From contig JACEFZ010018131.1 of the NCBI GenBank assembly GCA_014155875.1, forward strand, positions 42,501 through 106,500: 64,000 nucleotides of DNA. Reading direction: 5' to 3'. Below the pieces are notes generated by a model, which saw only the letters and a program-made list of their open reading frames with translations, was not told where the DNA came from and ran no database searches. Positions 45,800 through 57,184 of the stretch are shown here, piece by piece (the stretch's first letter is position 1; each line of letters begins with the position of its first letter). Position numbers and translations under genes: made by a program. This DNA is from Cepaea nemoralis (lineage: Eukaryota; Mollusca; Gastropoda; Stylommatophora; Helicidae).

Positions 45800-46706
45800 C
45801 AAGATCGCTGAGTAGTTTGTTGGACCCTTATATCTGCTTCGAATTTCTTATTCACACTTTGAACTTCTCCGAAAATATGCTTGAGAAATATGAGATATAC
45901 ATAGTTTTTCATGTCGCTAAACATAGAATTTAGAAGTTCTGCTGTATAACAGCGCTCGTTGAGTCTTGCTATATCAAAATGAGTTCTGAGCTCGACCCAC
46001 TGCTGCAATATTCTGACAATGGCAGACTGAATGGACATCCATCGTGTCTGGCTTAATTGAACAACCTCATCGGCGGATGTTGCCCATCAATTATTGAAGC
46101 AAACAGCTCACTGTACTTTACTTGACGAAGACTTGCGTAAGAAAACCAGTTATATGTTTATCTAATCATGAACTCTATGTTCCTGGGCAGACAAGCAGCT
46201 GCAGCCTGTGACACTGCCAGCTGAAGGGAATGACATACACACCTAACTAGTACTAGATGAGGGAGGAAATTCGGATTTTAATTTTGTATATACTGCATTG
46301 TTTACACCTGTCATGACAGATGCATTGTCAGTGCCGAGTACAACTAGTCTTTGCAACTAAAGTCCATTCTTGTTTACACAATCTTTTAGCGCATTGCATA
46401 TTGCCTGCGCGTTGCAGTCACTCACTTCAACTAAATCGTATTAAAGGAAGTTAAATTACTTGAATATTGCGCGGTAATGTACTAAGACTGTTTTATTCCC
46501 TCGCTTCAGCTCAAATTCGGCTTTTTAGTGTTCCCAAAATTATTTGTAAAGTAATTTTTACCCACCCCAAAAAAAGAACCAAAAAAACACCCCAAAAAAT
46601 TGTGAAGCACCAAATTCGCGCGGCCGCGCTAACTGTAAAATTTTGGCACTCAGTGACTTAAAAAAGCACTAAATTTGGTGCGAAAAGAGTCAAAATGGCA
46701 ACACTG
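45800..46706 (-). pseudogene. hAT element 3' part (copy 2)
   Basis: It matches 38,803-39,713, including the transposase middle (FDIARLNERCYTAELLNSMF) and the right inverted terminus ggcaacactg. It is followed by attgaacg (46,707-46,714). It lacks the left terminus and the C-terminal dimerisation domain because the duplication starts inside it. Confidence 0.9.
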
Positions 46707-46714
46707 ATTGAACG

Positions 46715-47408
46715 TGCTATAGAAGTAAACAAGGATATACATCTTTGCTTTATTGACTACACAAATTGATGCAGCCTAAAATCCCTTCCCATTTTGACTG
46801 TGTATGTCTAATGACTCCAATCAGTTAACGATCTTCATTTGTTTCTTGAAGGACTTGTTCATTGGTTTTTCTTTCTGTCCATGGTATTCTTTGCATTTTC
46901 CTCAGAAACCACATTTCGACAGCCATCGGCTGTTTTTCAGCTTGACTGCTCATTGTCCACGCTTCACAACAACACAAAAGTATAGGTTCTATGTAGCACC
47001 TCAACACTCTTTTTCTCGTTTCAATCGATATCTTTTTATTGGTCAGTATGCTTTTTATCTTGCAACATACTGACATATACACAAAGTGGAGAGTGGAAAA
47101 GAAGAAACAACAAAGACATTTATGATCTGTTTAAGTCCCCGCGAATCACTGGTATCATGAAAGCTAATAGACTGCAATGGCTGGGGCATATAGAAAGAAT
47201 GGAAGATAATAGGGAAACAAAACTCGCTTACACTCAGGAAATAAATGACCGTAGACCCCGAGGTAGACCAAGAAGACTGTGGAGAGATAATATACATACA
47301 GATCTACAGGCACTTGGAATCAGCGACTGGCAAGAGAAGGTCAACCAGAGAGACGAATGGAGACGGCTTGTATCTGCAGCAAAGAACCTCAATGGCTCGG
47401 AATGCTGA
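46715..47408. pseudogene. RTE flank and two opposed RT C-terminal fragments (copy 2)
   Basis: 46,715-46,768 is the RTE flank. 46,825-47,082 (minus) and 47,157-47,408 (plus) repeat the fragments at 39,832-40,418. Coding differences are few, e.g. NLNGSEC for NLNGLEC. Confidence 0.8.
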
Positions 47409-48780
47409 AGAAGAAGAAGAACATACTGACATGCTAGCGGCATGTTTATTTCGCACCTTACATCCCCACGTCTGGTGTTCGTTGTCTAGGGTGAGAGTTG
47501 AGGACAGGCAGGTTTCACATGTGTATAGTTGATGGTGTCCCTTATGACATGAGTGTGTGTTAATGGATGATCCGGTGTTGTACACCAGATTGCTGGTCTT
47601 CATGGATGAGAGTTGCTATTATCAGTTTCAGATTATTTGTTCAGTGCTTTGTTAAAATGTTGTAGTCTGTGTTTTAACGTGAAATTGGTCTGCAGCTCTT
47701 TCAAAGTGTCGTGTCGGTGTTGTCCTCTCGGAAATGAGAGTGATTGTAAAACATATTGAAAAATGGGGTGAGATTTCTTGTTTGTGGGAAAGATTCAATG
47801 TATGCTTTTAGGTAGGAGTGATTTTTGTTCGTGTAAATAAGCCCACCCCACCCCTCTCCCCCTACCATACAATATCAGCTCTTTGAAGTTCCTGATCCCT
47901 GTGTTAATTTAGTGACTGCTACTGTCTTGTATTGGCTGAAGGATGCTGCGGTCTATGTGGCCATATGACATGGTGCAATTACCCTACACATTACCTTCAT
48001 ATGCTTTCTTTCCAACTTCTATAATGTATTATTTTTTCCGCGTTTCCATCCTGTTTCAGGATATTGCGGTCAACATCAGCATCTTTCAGCTGTATGTTGA
48101 TTCCTAGGCTAGATTACGCTCATCAGCACGCCACGACTTTCTGAGTGACCGGCTCCATACTCTCATATGTCACTGGCGCGACACGAACCGCTTCCAATTC
48201 TCGTGCGCTTACGTCAACCACAAGAGTATTCGGGGTTACGGAGAAAGCTGCTAACTCCTCGGTCAGGGAGACCGACTCTACAATGTATACACGGCATATA
48301 TTTCTCAACTCCTTGTCTCTCCCTCATTTTCCAAACGTGTATTGAGTGTTAAAGATGCCGCGTTCTGTAATGCATGCCTACATGTGTCCTGTGTATTTAG
48401 TTCGTGGATTAACGGGCGTTGCATGTGAGTGTCTACACTTTCACCATAGTCAAAACGGCGAGAATCACAAGGTGCTTTTTACTTTTACGTTAATAAATGT
48501 TAGCACACAATCCATTATACGATTACCTATACCCTGTTCAAACTCAAGAGAGAAGTTATAATTAGGGTCATCGCCAGGCTGAGATTAATAATCATTTGAA
48601 CGAGTCAGTCATAATTTGCAATATTGATTTTCTCACGCAGTGCGTATTGCTATTGTATTATTAAGTACAATGTAACATCTATCTTTTTATTTCATAGAAG
48701 ATGAAAGCTGTTGATTTTATAGAAAGTGAAATAGCGTGTATGTTATCGATATTCCACTATCATGAAGTATATTTTAAATG
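47409..48780. other. unassigned sequence in duplication copy 2
   Basis: Counterpart of 40,421-41,796. The minus-strand 61-codon frame (48,123-48,308) is slightly longer than in copy 1. No domain recognised. Confidence 0.4.
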
Positions 48781-48783
48781 AAG

Positions 48784-48863
<80 letters not shown>
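48781..48863. repeat. (AG)n microsatellite (copy 2)
   Basis: About 83 bp with two short interruptions. Homologous to 41,797-41,882. Confidence 0.95.
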
Positions 48864-48866
<3 letters not shown>

Positions 48867-48884
48867 ACAGATCATCTTCATTGT

Positions 48885-51265
48885 ACATCGAACCATTCAG
48901 TCCATAAGTGCTCGGGTCCCCTCCTCAGCAAATCCCGCAGAGAGTAGCGGCTAACGACACCAGTTCTGTGTTGGTTTATCAATCTTCTTTGGCCTTCCTG
49001 CGTAATGTTCTTGTTTTGCCACACATCTTTAATTTTCTGTTCTCGCAGTCTGACCTTGGTTGTAGATTGCAGTCATCACTGGTTCTCGCAAAAGTCTTAC
49101 TTCTCGTAGAGCATTCAGAATGTCAGCCTGGTCCATGGCGCGTCCGCCCTCCACATTAGCCATACCTGCGAGCTTGTCAGGCCGCTAATTTCCTTGTACT
49201 CCCGCATGCCCTGGCACAAAGATGAAACTAATCTTTGTCAGCCGAGACCGTCCCAGAGACAGCAACCATTCTCTTCGGATCCACCCCATCTCTATTCACT
49301 TGAGCATGCTCATTGAGTCGCTAAGGAAACATGCCATATTGAATGTCTGTCTCTCGAGCCATGTTATTGCTTTGCATACTGCCGTGACTTCCATAGTCAG
49401 GCTACGCGTGGACTCAGCAAAAGCACCAGAGTAATTCTTCACAATTTTCCCTCCGGCCAGCGCTGTAAAGGCCCATGAGCTTCTCACATGTCGAACGACC
49501 GACCCATCTGTGTAAATGACAGCATCACCGTCTGACGGAATTCTCGAAAATCAACGCTTGTACTTCCGCCTCCACGGCAGCCGGATTTTCTTGTCTGCAT
49601 TTTCTGTCTAGTTGGATGCAAACTGAAAAGGACGTACAGAAATCTGTTGGCACTTGTACTCACTCCTTGCTAGGTTCTAAATCCTCCAGTGAACACACCC
49701 GTTGAAGAATGTCTTCTGCTTGACCCATCCACGACCTTCCTCTTTTTAACCTGCTGCCCTTCACCTTCCTAATTTCACTATGCAGTGGATGTTGTGTGTT
49801 TACGTTAACTCTGCGGTAGGCGCGTGCTCTGCAAACTTGTATTCTCTCTTCAATGGTTGGAAAATCAAGAAGGTAGCGCATCGCCTGCATGCTGTATTTC
49901 GTGTACATTTGCTTGCTTGCTTGCTTGTGTTCGTTTGCTTGAGCTCCAACGCGAAGTCCCTGTATGTCGGATGAAGGCATCCTGTGTCCACATCAGTGTG
50001 CTGTCATACAGGACTTGAGGTTTGCGTGAGTATCCGTTGTCCCATGTCTGGCTTATTGGTGTGCAAGACTGTGTTCCCTCGCCGTACAGGCAGACACTCT
50101 CCGAACTTCGGAGGAATCGGCGATCCTACTGAACCTTAGCCAGGACCCCGAAGGGAACCTGTTGCCAGGACGCTCGACGAGGACGCGTCAATAGGTCTTG
50201 GCCAGTATATAAACCCGGCCCTGGTGCCTTCGTGTACATTAAGAATAATGCGCATAGCTTCGTTTTGTATCCTTTCCATCCTTTCTATCTGCTTACGGCT
50301 GAGAGTTAGGATCGCAATCGCATAATCAAAAACAGACATGGCCAGCCCCTCGTATAGGAGGCATAGATGGCGCTGCTCACTGTTTGCTGCCGCCGTCATC
50401 CGCATCGCAGCCAAACCCCGCTTGTCCTTTGTTATCACCTTGCCTATGTGCTCATTATAAGCAAGGCTTCGATCAAAACGTATCCCCAGGTAATTCATTG
50501 CCTTCATTCTTTCCACAGTCTCTGAACACAGAATAACAGTTGGTGTTGGAGTGTTGACAATATGATTATTCAAAGAGAACCGTGTCACTGTTGCCTTTGT
50601 TGGGTTGACCATTGTCCCAGCTTCAGCACACCAAGTACTTATGCGATTGAGTTCGGTTTGCAGTTCCACAGCAACCTGATATCTATCCTTACCCTGACGA
50701 TACACTAAAACATCGTCGGCATATGATAATGTCCTCCCCGGCCCAGTGATCTACTCGCTGGTGATTCCCACAGTGTAGGCGATGAACAGCACCAGTGATA
50801 ATGGTGGTCCTTGTGGTAGGCCAGGATATATTGTTGTTGGTTCCGAAGTCCAACAGCCACACCTAAACACTACTTTCCGTTGGAAGAGGGCTGCAGCGAT
50901 CCAACTAAGGAGGAACGGACTTATCTTGATTTAAAGAAACTGAAGCATTAGAATATCCAATGGTACTCTGTTGTACGCGTCCTCACGATCAATAGCTGCA
51001 GCAAAGGTTTCAATGCCTGAGTGGACACTTCTTAAATATCATGGGCAAAAACTGCTGCATTGGTCCAGATTTCTCTTTTGGGACGGTACCCTCCCAGGCT
51101 AGGTGGAAAAACACCTTGCTTCTCTAGCTGGCTTGATATTTTTCTGCCAATTAACTTCTCCAGCAGCTTGCCTATTGTATTCTGCATGGTTATTACTCGA
51201 TATCCCTGAATTGTTGTGTGGTCTTTGCCAGGCTTCGGCAAAGGAATCAGACAGTGACAGTGAAA
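48885..51265 (-). pseudogene. RT/RNase H non-LTR element, 5'-inverted (copy 2)
   Basis: Same domains as copy 1 on the minus strand: KPGKDHTTIQGYRVI (51,230), YADDVLVYRQGKDRYQVAVE (about 50,715, open frame to 50,136), MERIQNEAMRIILN (50,290) and RNase H (49,510 downwards). Extra frameshifts occur in the RNase H part. It is interrupted by a SINE-like insertion at 49,910-50,228. Confidence 0.88.
49910..50228 (-). mobile_element. 319-bp SINE-like insertion unique to copy 2
   Basis: It is absent from copy 1 at the matching site (about 42,932). It is flanked by ttcgtgtacatt on both sides (49,898-49,909 and 50,229-50,240), a 12-bp target duplication. The left end is (tgct)n, i.e. a (CAAG)n 3' tail on the minus strand. 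A 12-bp duplication and a simple-repeat tail indicate target-primed reverse transcription. No coding capacity, no other copy in the window, and no clear tRNA boxes. Confidence 0.85.
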
Positions 51266-51445
51266 GAAATCATTGCTGTGCTTCGACGATAAAAAACTCT
51301 CCAGGGCAAGATGGCATAAGATATGACGACATCAATAGGCGTACCGAAAACGAGCTAGAGAAACCAACGGACATGTACAACAACAGTATAGGGATGATGC
51401 TAGCACTTTCATTGCTGTCTCTGAAGTCATCGTCATATTTTTGAA
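51266..51445 (+). pseudogene. inverted 5' segment of the RT/RNase H element (copy 2)
   Basis: It encodes KNSPGQDGIRYDDINRRTEN and DMYNNSIGMML, as at 43,936-44,115. The same junction shows that the inversion predates the duplication. Confidence 0.85.
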
Positions 51446-52139
51446 ACATGCAGCAAGTTAGGTAACATTAATTATACACATTGACTAATATTAGCAAGAG
51501 ATTTGGAATTATTTGTCTTTGCTAGCATTTACTAAATGTATGTTGTCCAAAGTGGGTAATGGATGCTAATTCCACTCTACCATTATCCCTACCCTGTTCA
51601 ATATAAGAAATTAAATGTCTATCGACATGTTCAAATTAATAATCCTCTGACCGAGTCATTCACAATTCTGATATTAATTTGTTTTCCAATGAGTATAGCT
51701 TAATCTTTGTTAAAAGGCGATCGATTTATAGATTCGATTTTACCATTACCCCTATCCAGTTCAACCTCAGAAGAGACGCCATAGTGGGGTCAAAACCTGG
51801 CTCGAAATAATAATCACGTGACCGAGTCTGCCACAAATATGAGATTATGTGTTGTTGTTTTTTAGGCCATTCACAGGAGATTTGCAAAGGTGGGATGACA
51901 TGAAGGCAGGCCCCTGTCATGCCTTCTGGTTCACAAATCAGTTTAATGTCGTAGCGTCGGCCTCGTATCAGCTGATAAGAACATATTTTATTATAAGAAC
52001 TCGTGGTTCTCCCTTGGGGCAAGAGTCGCTCAGTAATAAAGAATTTTAAAATGTAGAGGCTTAAAACATGTGTAATAATCAATATATAGAGCAGCTTCAT
52101 CAAGTCTTTACAAACATATGGGTGAAGGAGACATTGCCA
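51446..52139. other. unassigned sequence in duplication copy 2
   Basis: Counterpart of 44,116-44,784; no gene seen. Confidence 0.4.
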
Positions 52140-52966
52140 CAACATTTTAAGGACGCGTCAACAGTCCACCTTTACAAACGTAATGGAAACCTGTGACAGC
52201 CACCGAGGCATTTCCTTGCTCTCAATTGCAGGGAAGATACTCGCCAGAATTCTTCTCAATCGCCTCACGGCCCATCTCGATCAAGGTCTTCTTCCTGAGA
52301 GTCAATGTGGCTTCAGAAAAGAACGAGGAAATGTTGACATGATTTTCGCTACAAGGCAGCTGCAAGAGAAATGTCAGCAACAGAACTCCAAAATGTTCTC
52401 CACTTTTATTGACCTTGCAAAGGCTTTTGATACAGTCAGCAGAGAAGGACTGTGGAAGATTATGGGGAAATATGGCTGTCCACGAAAGTTTGTCCAAATA
52501 GTGCGCCTATTTCATGATGGTATGTAGGCAAGAGTACAGGACAATGGTGAACTGTCTTCTGAGCTCTCTCCTGTTACGAATGGAGTGAAGCAAGGATTTG
52601 TCCTGTCACCAACACTGTTAAGTCTTATGTTTTCAGCTATGCTGGCGAATGCCTTTGAGAACAACGACATAGGAACAGACATCAACTACCGCATGGATAC
52701 AAAATTGTTCGTCTCAGAAGGTTGAAAGCTAAAACCAAAACTAACAGCGACACCGCCAGATAGCTCCTGTTTGCTGATGGTTGCGCTCTATATGCCAACA
52801 CAGAGGTAGACTTGCAACACAATGTTTTAGCTTTCTCATATGCCTGTGTTAACATTGGGTTCAATATCAACTTGAGAAGACTTTAGTTGTGTAACAGCCA
52901 GCTCCAGAGAATAATCACACCGTGCCGAATATCAAAGTGAATAGTCATAGATTAAGTGTTGTAGAC

Positions 52967-53575
52967 TGTCAAGATCCAAAATAAGGCCTTACAAAGGCGA
53001 TAGGAGTTAACACTAGTCTAGTAGGGAGACACCAGACAGGAGAGACACCAAGCACTATTAATAGCCTCACAAGGAGACACATTTGTGTCAGACCAGGGGC
53101 TAATGCGTACAACTGAGCGAGGGCTTTCCCCAAGCTATTGGGAAGCTTGCCTTGCAAGTAACCGTGAAATGCCCGGTTACTCGAGCTCACAAGCCAGCGT
53201 GCTTGCGAGACCATGCACGCAATAATAGCTACTGCACGGACAGTACAGTGTCCGTGCTTGTCCACGCAATGTGTAGCGTGCGGACAGACCGACTGGAGAC
53301 GGTAGAGTGAGCAGACGTATCCTTGACCAATGCTATAGTTTCTAGGCAATAGGCAAACATAGGGCTGTTCGTTTAGATTGTGAAATACTAGCATCATCTA
53401 TCATCATGTCAATGCATTCATGTTGTATAATGATGATGAAGTATAACGCTCGTAGAGCCATTCAAATGTCGGCTCTGAATAAATTGCATTCCTTTCGCAA
53501 ATGTCACGAGTTGTTATTTCGTGCGGTGCGAAAGTAGGGGAGTCCTGAGAATCTGCAGCGCACAAGTCGCTGACA
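52967..53575 (+). mobile_element. 5' LTR of a Ty3/gypsy-type element
   Basis: It starts tgtcaagatcc directly after the interrupted RT sequence and probably ends ...gctgaca at 53,575 (TGTC...GACA termini), about 609 bp. It contains AATAAA at 53,478. The end is uncertain: the first PBS-like motif begins about 13 nt later. No 3' LTR is found in the window. Confidence 0.65.
53478..53483 (+). terminator. LTR poly(A) signal
   Basis: AATAAA in the LTR, about 97 bp before its proposed end, a usual spot for the R region signal. Confidence 0.45.
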
Positions 53576-53587
53576 GGCAAGACCCCG

Positions 53588-53975
53588 AATTGGTGTCAGA
53601 ACACAGTGAACCAACGCCAACAGGCGAATTGGTGTCAGAACACAGTGAACCACGCCCAGCAGCCGAATTGGTGTCAGAACACAGTGAACCAACGCCAGCA
53701 GCCGAATTGGTGTCAGAACACAGTGAACCAACGCCAGCAGCCGAATTGGTGTCAGAACACAGTGAACCAACGCCAGCAGCCGAATTGGTGTCAGAACACA
53801 GTGAACCAACGCCAGCAGCCGAATTGGTGTCAGAACACAGTGAACCAACGCCAGCAGAGCGAATTGGTGTCAGAACACAGTGAACCAACGCCAACAGGCA
53901 AATTGGTGTCAGAACACAGTGAACCAACGCCAGCAGAGTAATTGCTGTCAGAATACAGTTAAACAACGCTTCTTA
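53588..53975 (+). repeat. 39-bp tandem array of PBS-like units in the LTR-element leader
   Basis: Ten units of aattggtgtcagaacacagt, gaaccaacgccagcagccg start at 53,588, 53,627, 53,666, 53,705, 53,744, 53,783, 53,822, 53,862, 53,901 and 53,940. Two decayed units follow to about 54,075. The first unit lies where the primer-binding site should be and contains tggtgtcagaac, a PBS-like string. Thirteen-codon periodicity (ELVSEHSEPTPAA) makes an open frame that I do not consider coding. Confidence 0.9.
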
Positions 53976-54075
53976 GCAGTCACAGCAGGCATTTGTTGTA
54001 ATATTCAACGAACAGTTAACGCCAGCAGGCAAGTGGTGTTATAAACCACTAAACCAACGCCAGCTATTGATTGGT

Positions 54076-54958
54076 AATTAGAAAGTTCTGAACCAGCATC
54101 AGTTCATTGCACGATTCAACATCATGGTTGTGTGATATATTTCAAAGTAATGCAAATTTGTTTCTATACATGACATAAATAATTTTCTTTGGTAAATTAT
54201 ACGATCACCAATTTGTGAAGTGTGAACCACAATTGAGCCAAAGTAAATCGCTACAGTGTGAAATTCTACCAATATTAATTAGAAAGTGTGTTATTATACT
54301 AAAAGCAATTGAAATGTATATTATCATCAGTGAACATTACCATTGTAACCACCGTGTACATTTCATTGCGTGTGATACAGCCATCAATGTCACCATTCTA
54401 CGAAGTCAGTAAATAGTTTAGCGACGAACTGCAGCCTAGAACAAAGTTACGCCAGAGTCAAAAACGAAGACAAGACGACATCGACGGTCATACGACTAAT
54501 CATCTCACTTATCATCTAACAATCATTCAGACGATCATATCATTCATCCATTAATACCATTTATCACTATCTATCACATTTTCATTAATCAATCGCATGA
54601 AATATGAGCTTGTATTGACAACTTGATGAAATATGAAATATTTGATGAAATATGATGAAATATGAGCTTGTATTGACAACTTAAGCTTTTGTCTAATTTT
54701 TGCTGCTCTACTAACCAGAAGCAGCCCTTGTGTTATCAAGTCAAACCAGTTTGTAAGTGTGAAAGACAGCGGTGGAACATCCCAAGTACCGAACTTTCCA
54801 AAGAATTAGATGAGTATATTTTCCGAATATTTTGGTATGCTCTAACTTAATCATGCATCTTCTTTTTCAGTAAAAGATGTACACTTACTAACACATTATT
54901 ATAAATTATTGTGTGAATATTATTGTATTATCATTTTGAACTAACATTACGCCACAAA
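54076..54958 (+). other. untranslated leader between PBS array and gag
   Basis: About 880 bp of AT-rich sequence with no domain. A direct repeat of tgagcttgtattgacaactt (about 54,605 and 54,662) is present. Confidence 0.5.
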
Positions 54959-57184
54959 ATGGCGTCACTAAATGAATGTATCCAGGCGGGCATCGCAATG
55001 GGCCATACTGGTGAAAAATTAGAAAAGTGGGCGGATCAAAAATATAAAGAAGAAATAGCTCGACATAGAGAAGAAACAGAAAGGAAAATTGCTCTACAGA
55101 GAGAAGAAACAGAAAGGAAAATTGCTCTACAGAAAGAAGAAACAGAAAGAAAAGCTGCTCTTGACAGAGATGAAAGAGCATTAGAAAGGCAACATCAAAA
55201 AGAAATTAAAGAGATCGAGGAAGCCACTAAACTAAAGATGAAGGGAATGGAGGTAGATTCTAACATACAAATAGCCTCTAGCAAACAAAAGAGCCTAGAG
55301 GAACAGAACAAATTTAGTAAGTACAAGGGCCTTATCAAACCATACAGTGTAGGGGATTCTATTAGCGCATGGACTGAAAACATAGAGTTCCAATTAAAAA
55401 CACAGAAAATACCTTTAGATGATTGGGCAATGATTTACATGAGGAACCTGAGTGGGGAGCCTTTAAAAGTAATAGAAACCATACCTACAGAGCTTAGAAA
55501 CAATTATCAGTACATACACGATAGGATAATGCAACATTTTCTTTTGGACGCTACTGGGTACCAAATTCAATTTTCACAGATTAAGCCAAAAGCAACTGAA
55601 ACCTTCTTAGACTACATTTCTAACGTGCAGAGCACATTTAAAAAGTGGACTAGAGCTGCTAAAGTAGGAAACAGCTATGAAAAACTAGAAGAGCTGATGG
55701 TAATGGACAAAGTGATTTCTACCGTTCCTACCCCTTTTGCAAAGTTTTTACAACAGTCAGATATTGAGTCCATTCAACAATTAGAGAAACGGGGGTCAGC
55801 TTATTTTTCATCTAATCGGGACATATTTAAAACTACATCACATGACACAGAAATTACAGCTTTTGCAAACAATGTTCCTGATAGATCCTACAACCAGAAA
55901 GAGTACCGTAAGAATGACAAAACACATCAGAAACCACCTCGATGTAACTATTGCAATCTTTTTCATCCGGCTTACTCGATGTGTGATAAGAACCCCACAT
56001 ACCCGTTACACCTAGAAGCAGTGTTAAAGAAGCAAGAAAGCAGAAGATCATCCTTTGAACGTGCTGTAAAATGTTATTTTTGTTCAAGTTATGGCCACTA
56101 TAGCAACAAGTGTCTTGGGAGACAGAGAATGAAGGCAAACAATGCAGCACTCATCGATACATCATCAGACGATGAGAGTGACATAGACCCGGAACTTGTG
56201 AATGTGTTGCCAACGAGTGAATGTCAGAATGTATCATCAGTAACCGATATTTTAGACTTTAAGACATGTAAAGTATGCCAGCAGTTTCATGCGGAGGGGA
56301 GATTGAAATGTGGACACGTAATATCATGTTCAAATGAAGAAGCTAACGCAGCATGTGCCTCCAGAGGTAAACTTAAGTTCTACAATGCACTGGTCAATGG
56401 GAAACCATGCCAATGTTTAGTTGATAGCGGGAGCACTCTAATGGGGTTAAGGAGAGAACTTGCTAGACCAGAAGATTATACGGGTGAATTTGTCAAATGC
56501 CGTACTTTCTCTGGAACCATCGAGAAATACCCACTGGCAAAAGCGCATATCAATACCCCGTTCCTTACCGGCACATTTACGTGCGCTATCCTCCAAGATC
56601 CATGTACGGATCTTATTTTGGGATGCCTAGATGCATTAAAAGAATGTACAGACAACAACATAAAAGCCTGGAAAGAGACACACATGGCCAACGCTGTAAC
56701 TAAGTCAGATACAGAAACAAACTATACTGACTTACAAAATGAAATGCTACAGCTATTAACACCAAATGGTGCAGATACCAACACTACTCGACAAAAGTTG
56801 ATCGAGGCACAAAGCACCGACCAAACAATCACACCGTATTTTAACTTGTTGTGTGAGCGAAAGAAAGTTTCTAAAAATTCTTCCTGGTATTTTAAAAAGG
56901 TTAACGGAATTCTCATGCGTTATTATACATATAATAACCATGAAATTCAGCAGACGGTGTTACCTGTAACATACCGACAAAATGTGCTAAAAAGCGCACA
57001 TGAATTACCGTTTGCTGGACATTTGGCATACCATAAAACGCGAGCACAATTTTACTGGCCGAAATTCTGTTCGGACATAAAAGTGTTCTGTCGTTCTTGT
57101 ACTGTTTGTCAACATCGTGTACGAAAGAAAAAGCATTTGAAGGCAACACTGTGTCACAAGCTGCCACAATTGATGACGAAGTGA
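54959..57184 (+). CDS. gag-protease-integrase(zinc finger) polyprotein of a Gmr1-like LTR element, 3'-truncated
   Basis: One open frame of 741 codons from MASLNECIQAGI (an upstream ATG at 54,923 is less likely). It has a coiled coil with repeated REETERKIALQ (about residues 30-100) and a Gag capsid-like region (YSVGDSISAWTENIEF to about 300). A CCHC knuckle (CYFCSSYGHYSNKC, DNA about 56,070) is preceded by a Cys-rich CNYCNLFHPAYSMC. The aspartic protease has LVDSGST (about 56,417) and LILGCLD (about 56,609). An integrase HHCC finger follows (HELPFAGH, CRSCTVCQ, about 56,998-57,105). Protease is followed by integrase without RT, the order known from Gmr1-like elements; an RT deletion is the alternative. 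The last 14 or so codons are read-through into foreign DNA. Integrase core, RT, RNase H and 3' LTR are missing. Confidence 0.85.
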   Translation: MASLNECIQAGIAMGHTGEKLEKWADQKYKEEIARHREETERKIALQREETERKIALQKEETERKAALDRDERALERQHQKEIKEIEEATKLKMKGMEVDSNIQIASSKQKSLEEQNKFSKYKGLIKPYSVGDSISAWTENIEFQLKTQKIPLDDWAMIYMRNLSGEPLKVIETIPTELRNNYQYIHDRIMQHFLLDATGYQIQFSQIKPKATETFLDYISNVQSTFKKWTRAAKVGNSYEKLEELMVMDKVISTVPTPFAKFLQQSDIESIQQLEKRGSAYFSSNRDIFKTTSHDTEITAFANNVPDRSYNQKEYRKNDKTHQKPPRCNYCNLFHPAYSMCDKNPTYPLHLEAVLKKQESRRSSFERAVKCYFCSSYGHYSNKCLGRQRMKANNAALIDTSSDDESDIDPELVNVLPTSECQNVSSVTDILDFKTCKVCQQFHAEGRLKCGHVISCSNEEANAACASRGKLKFYNALVNGKPCQCLVDSGSTLMGLRRELARPEDYTGEFVKCRTFSGTIEKYPLAKAHINTPFLTGTFTCAILQDPCTDLILGCLDALKECTDNNIKAWKETHMANAVTKSDTETNYTDLQNEMLQLLTPNGADTNTTRQKLIEAQSTDQTITPYFNLLCERKKVSKNSSWYFKKVNGILMRYYTYNNHEIQQTVLPVTYRQNVLKSAHELPFAGHLAYHKTRAQFYWPKFCSDIKVFCRSCTVCQHRVRKKKHLKATLCHKLPQLMTK

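Larger units (their letters stand above)
45800..53115. repeat. about 7-kb tandem duplication, copy 2
   Basis: It starts at caagatcgctgagtagttt, matching 38,803. It runs colinear with copy 1 until within the LTR (53,115), after which copy 2 continues into the full LTR retrotransposon. It is 334 bp longer than copy 1, mostly because of the 49,910-50,228 insertion. Confidence 0.95.

Noticed and set aside
53504..53966. Four overlapping ORFs (111-150 codons) on both strands
   Set aside because: All come from the 39-bp leader array, whose unit is a multiple of 3 without stops.
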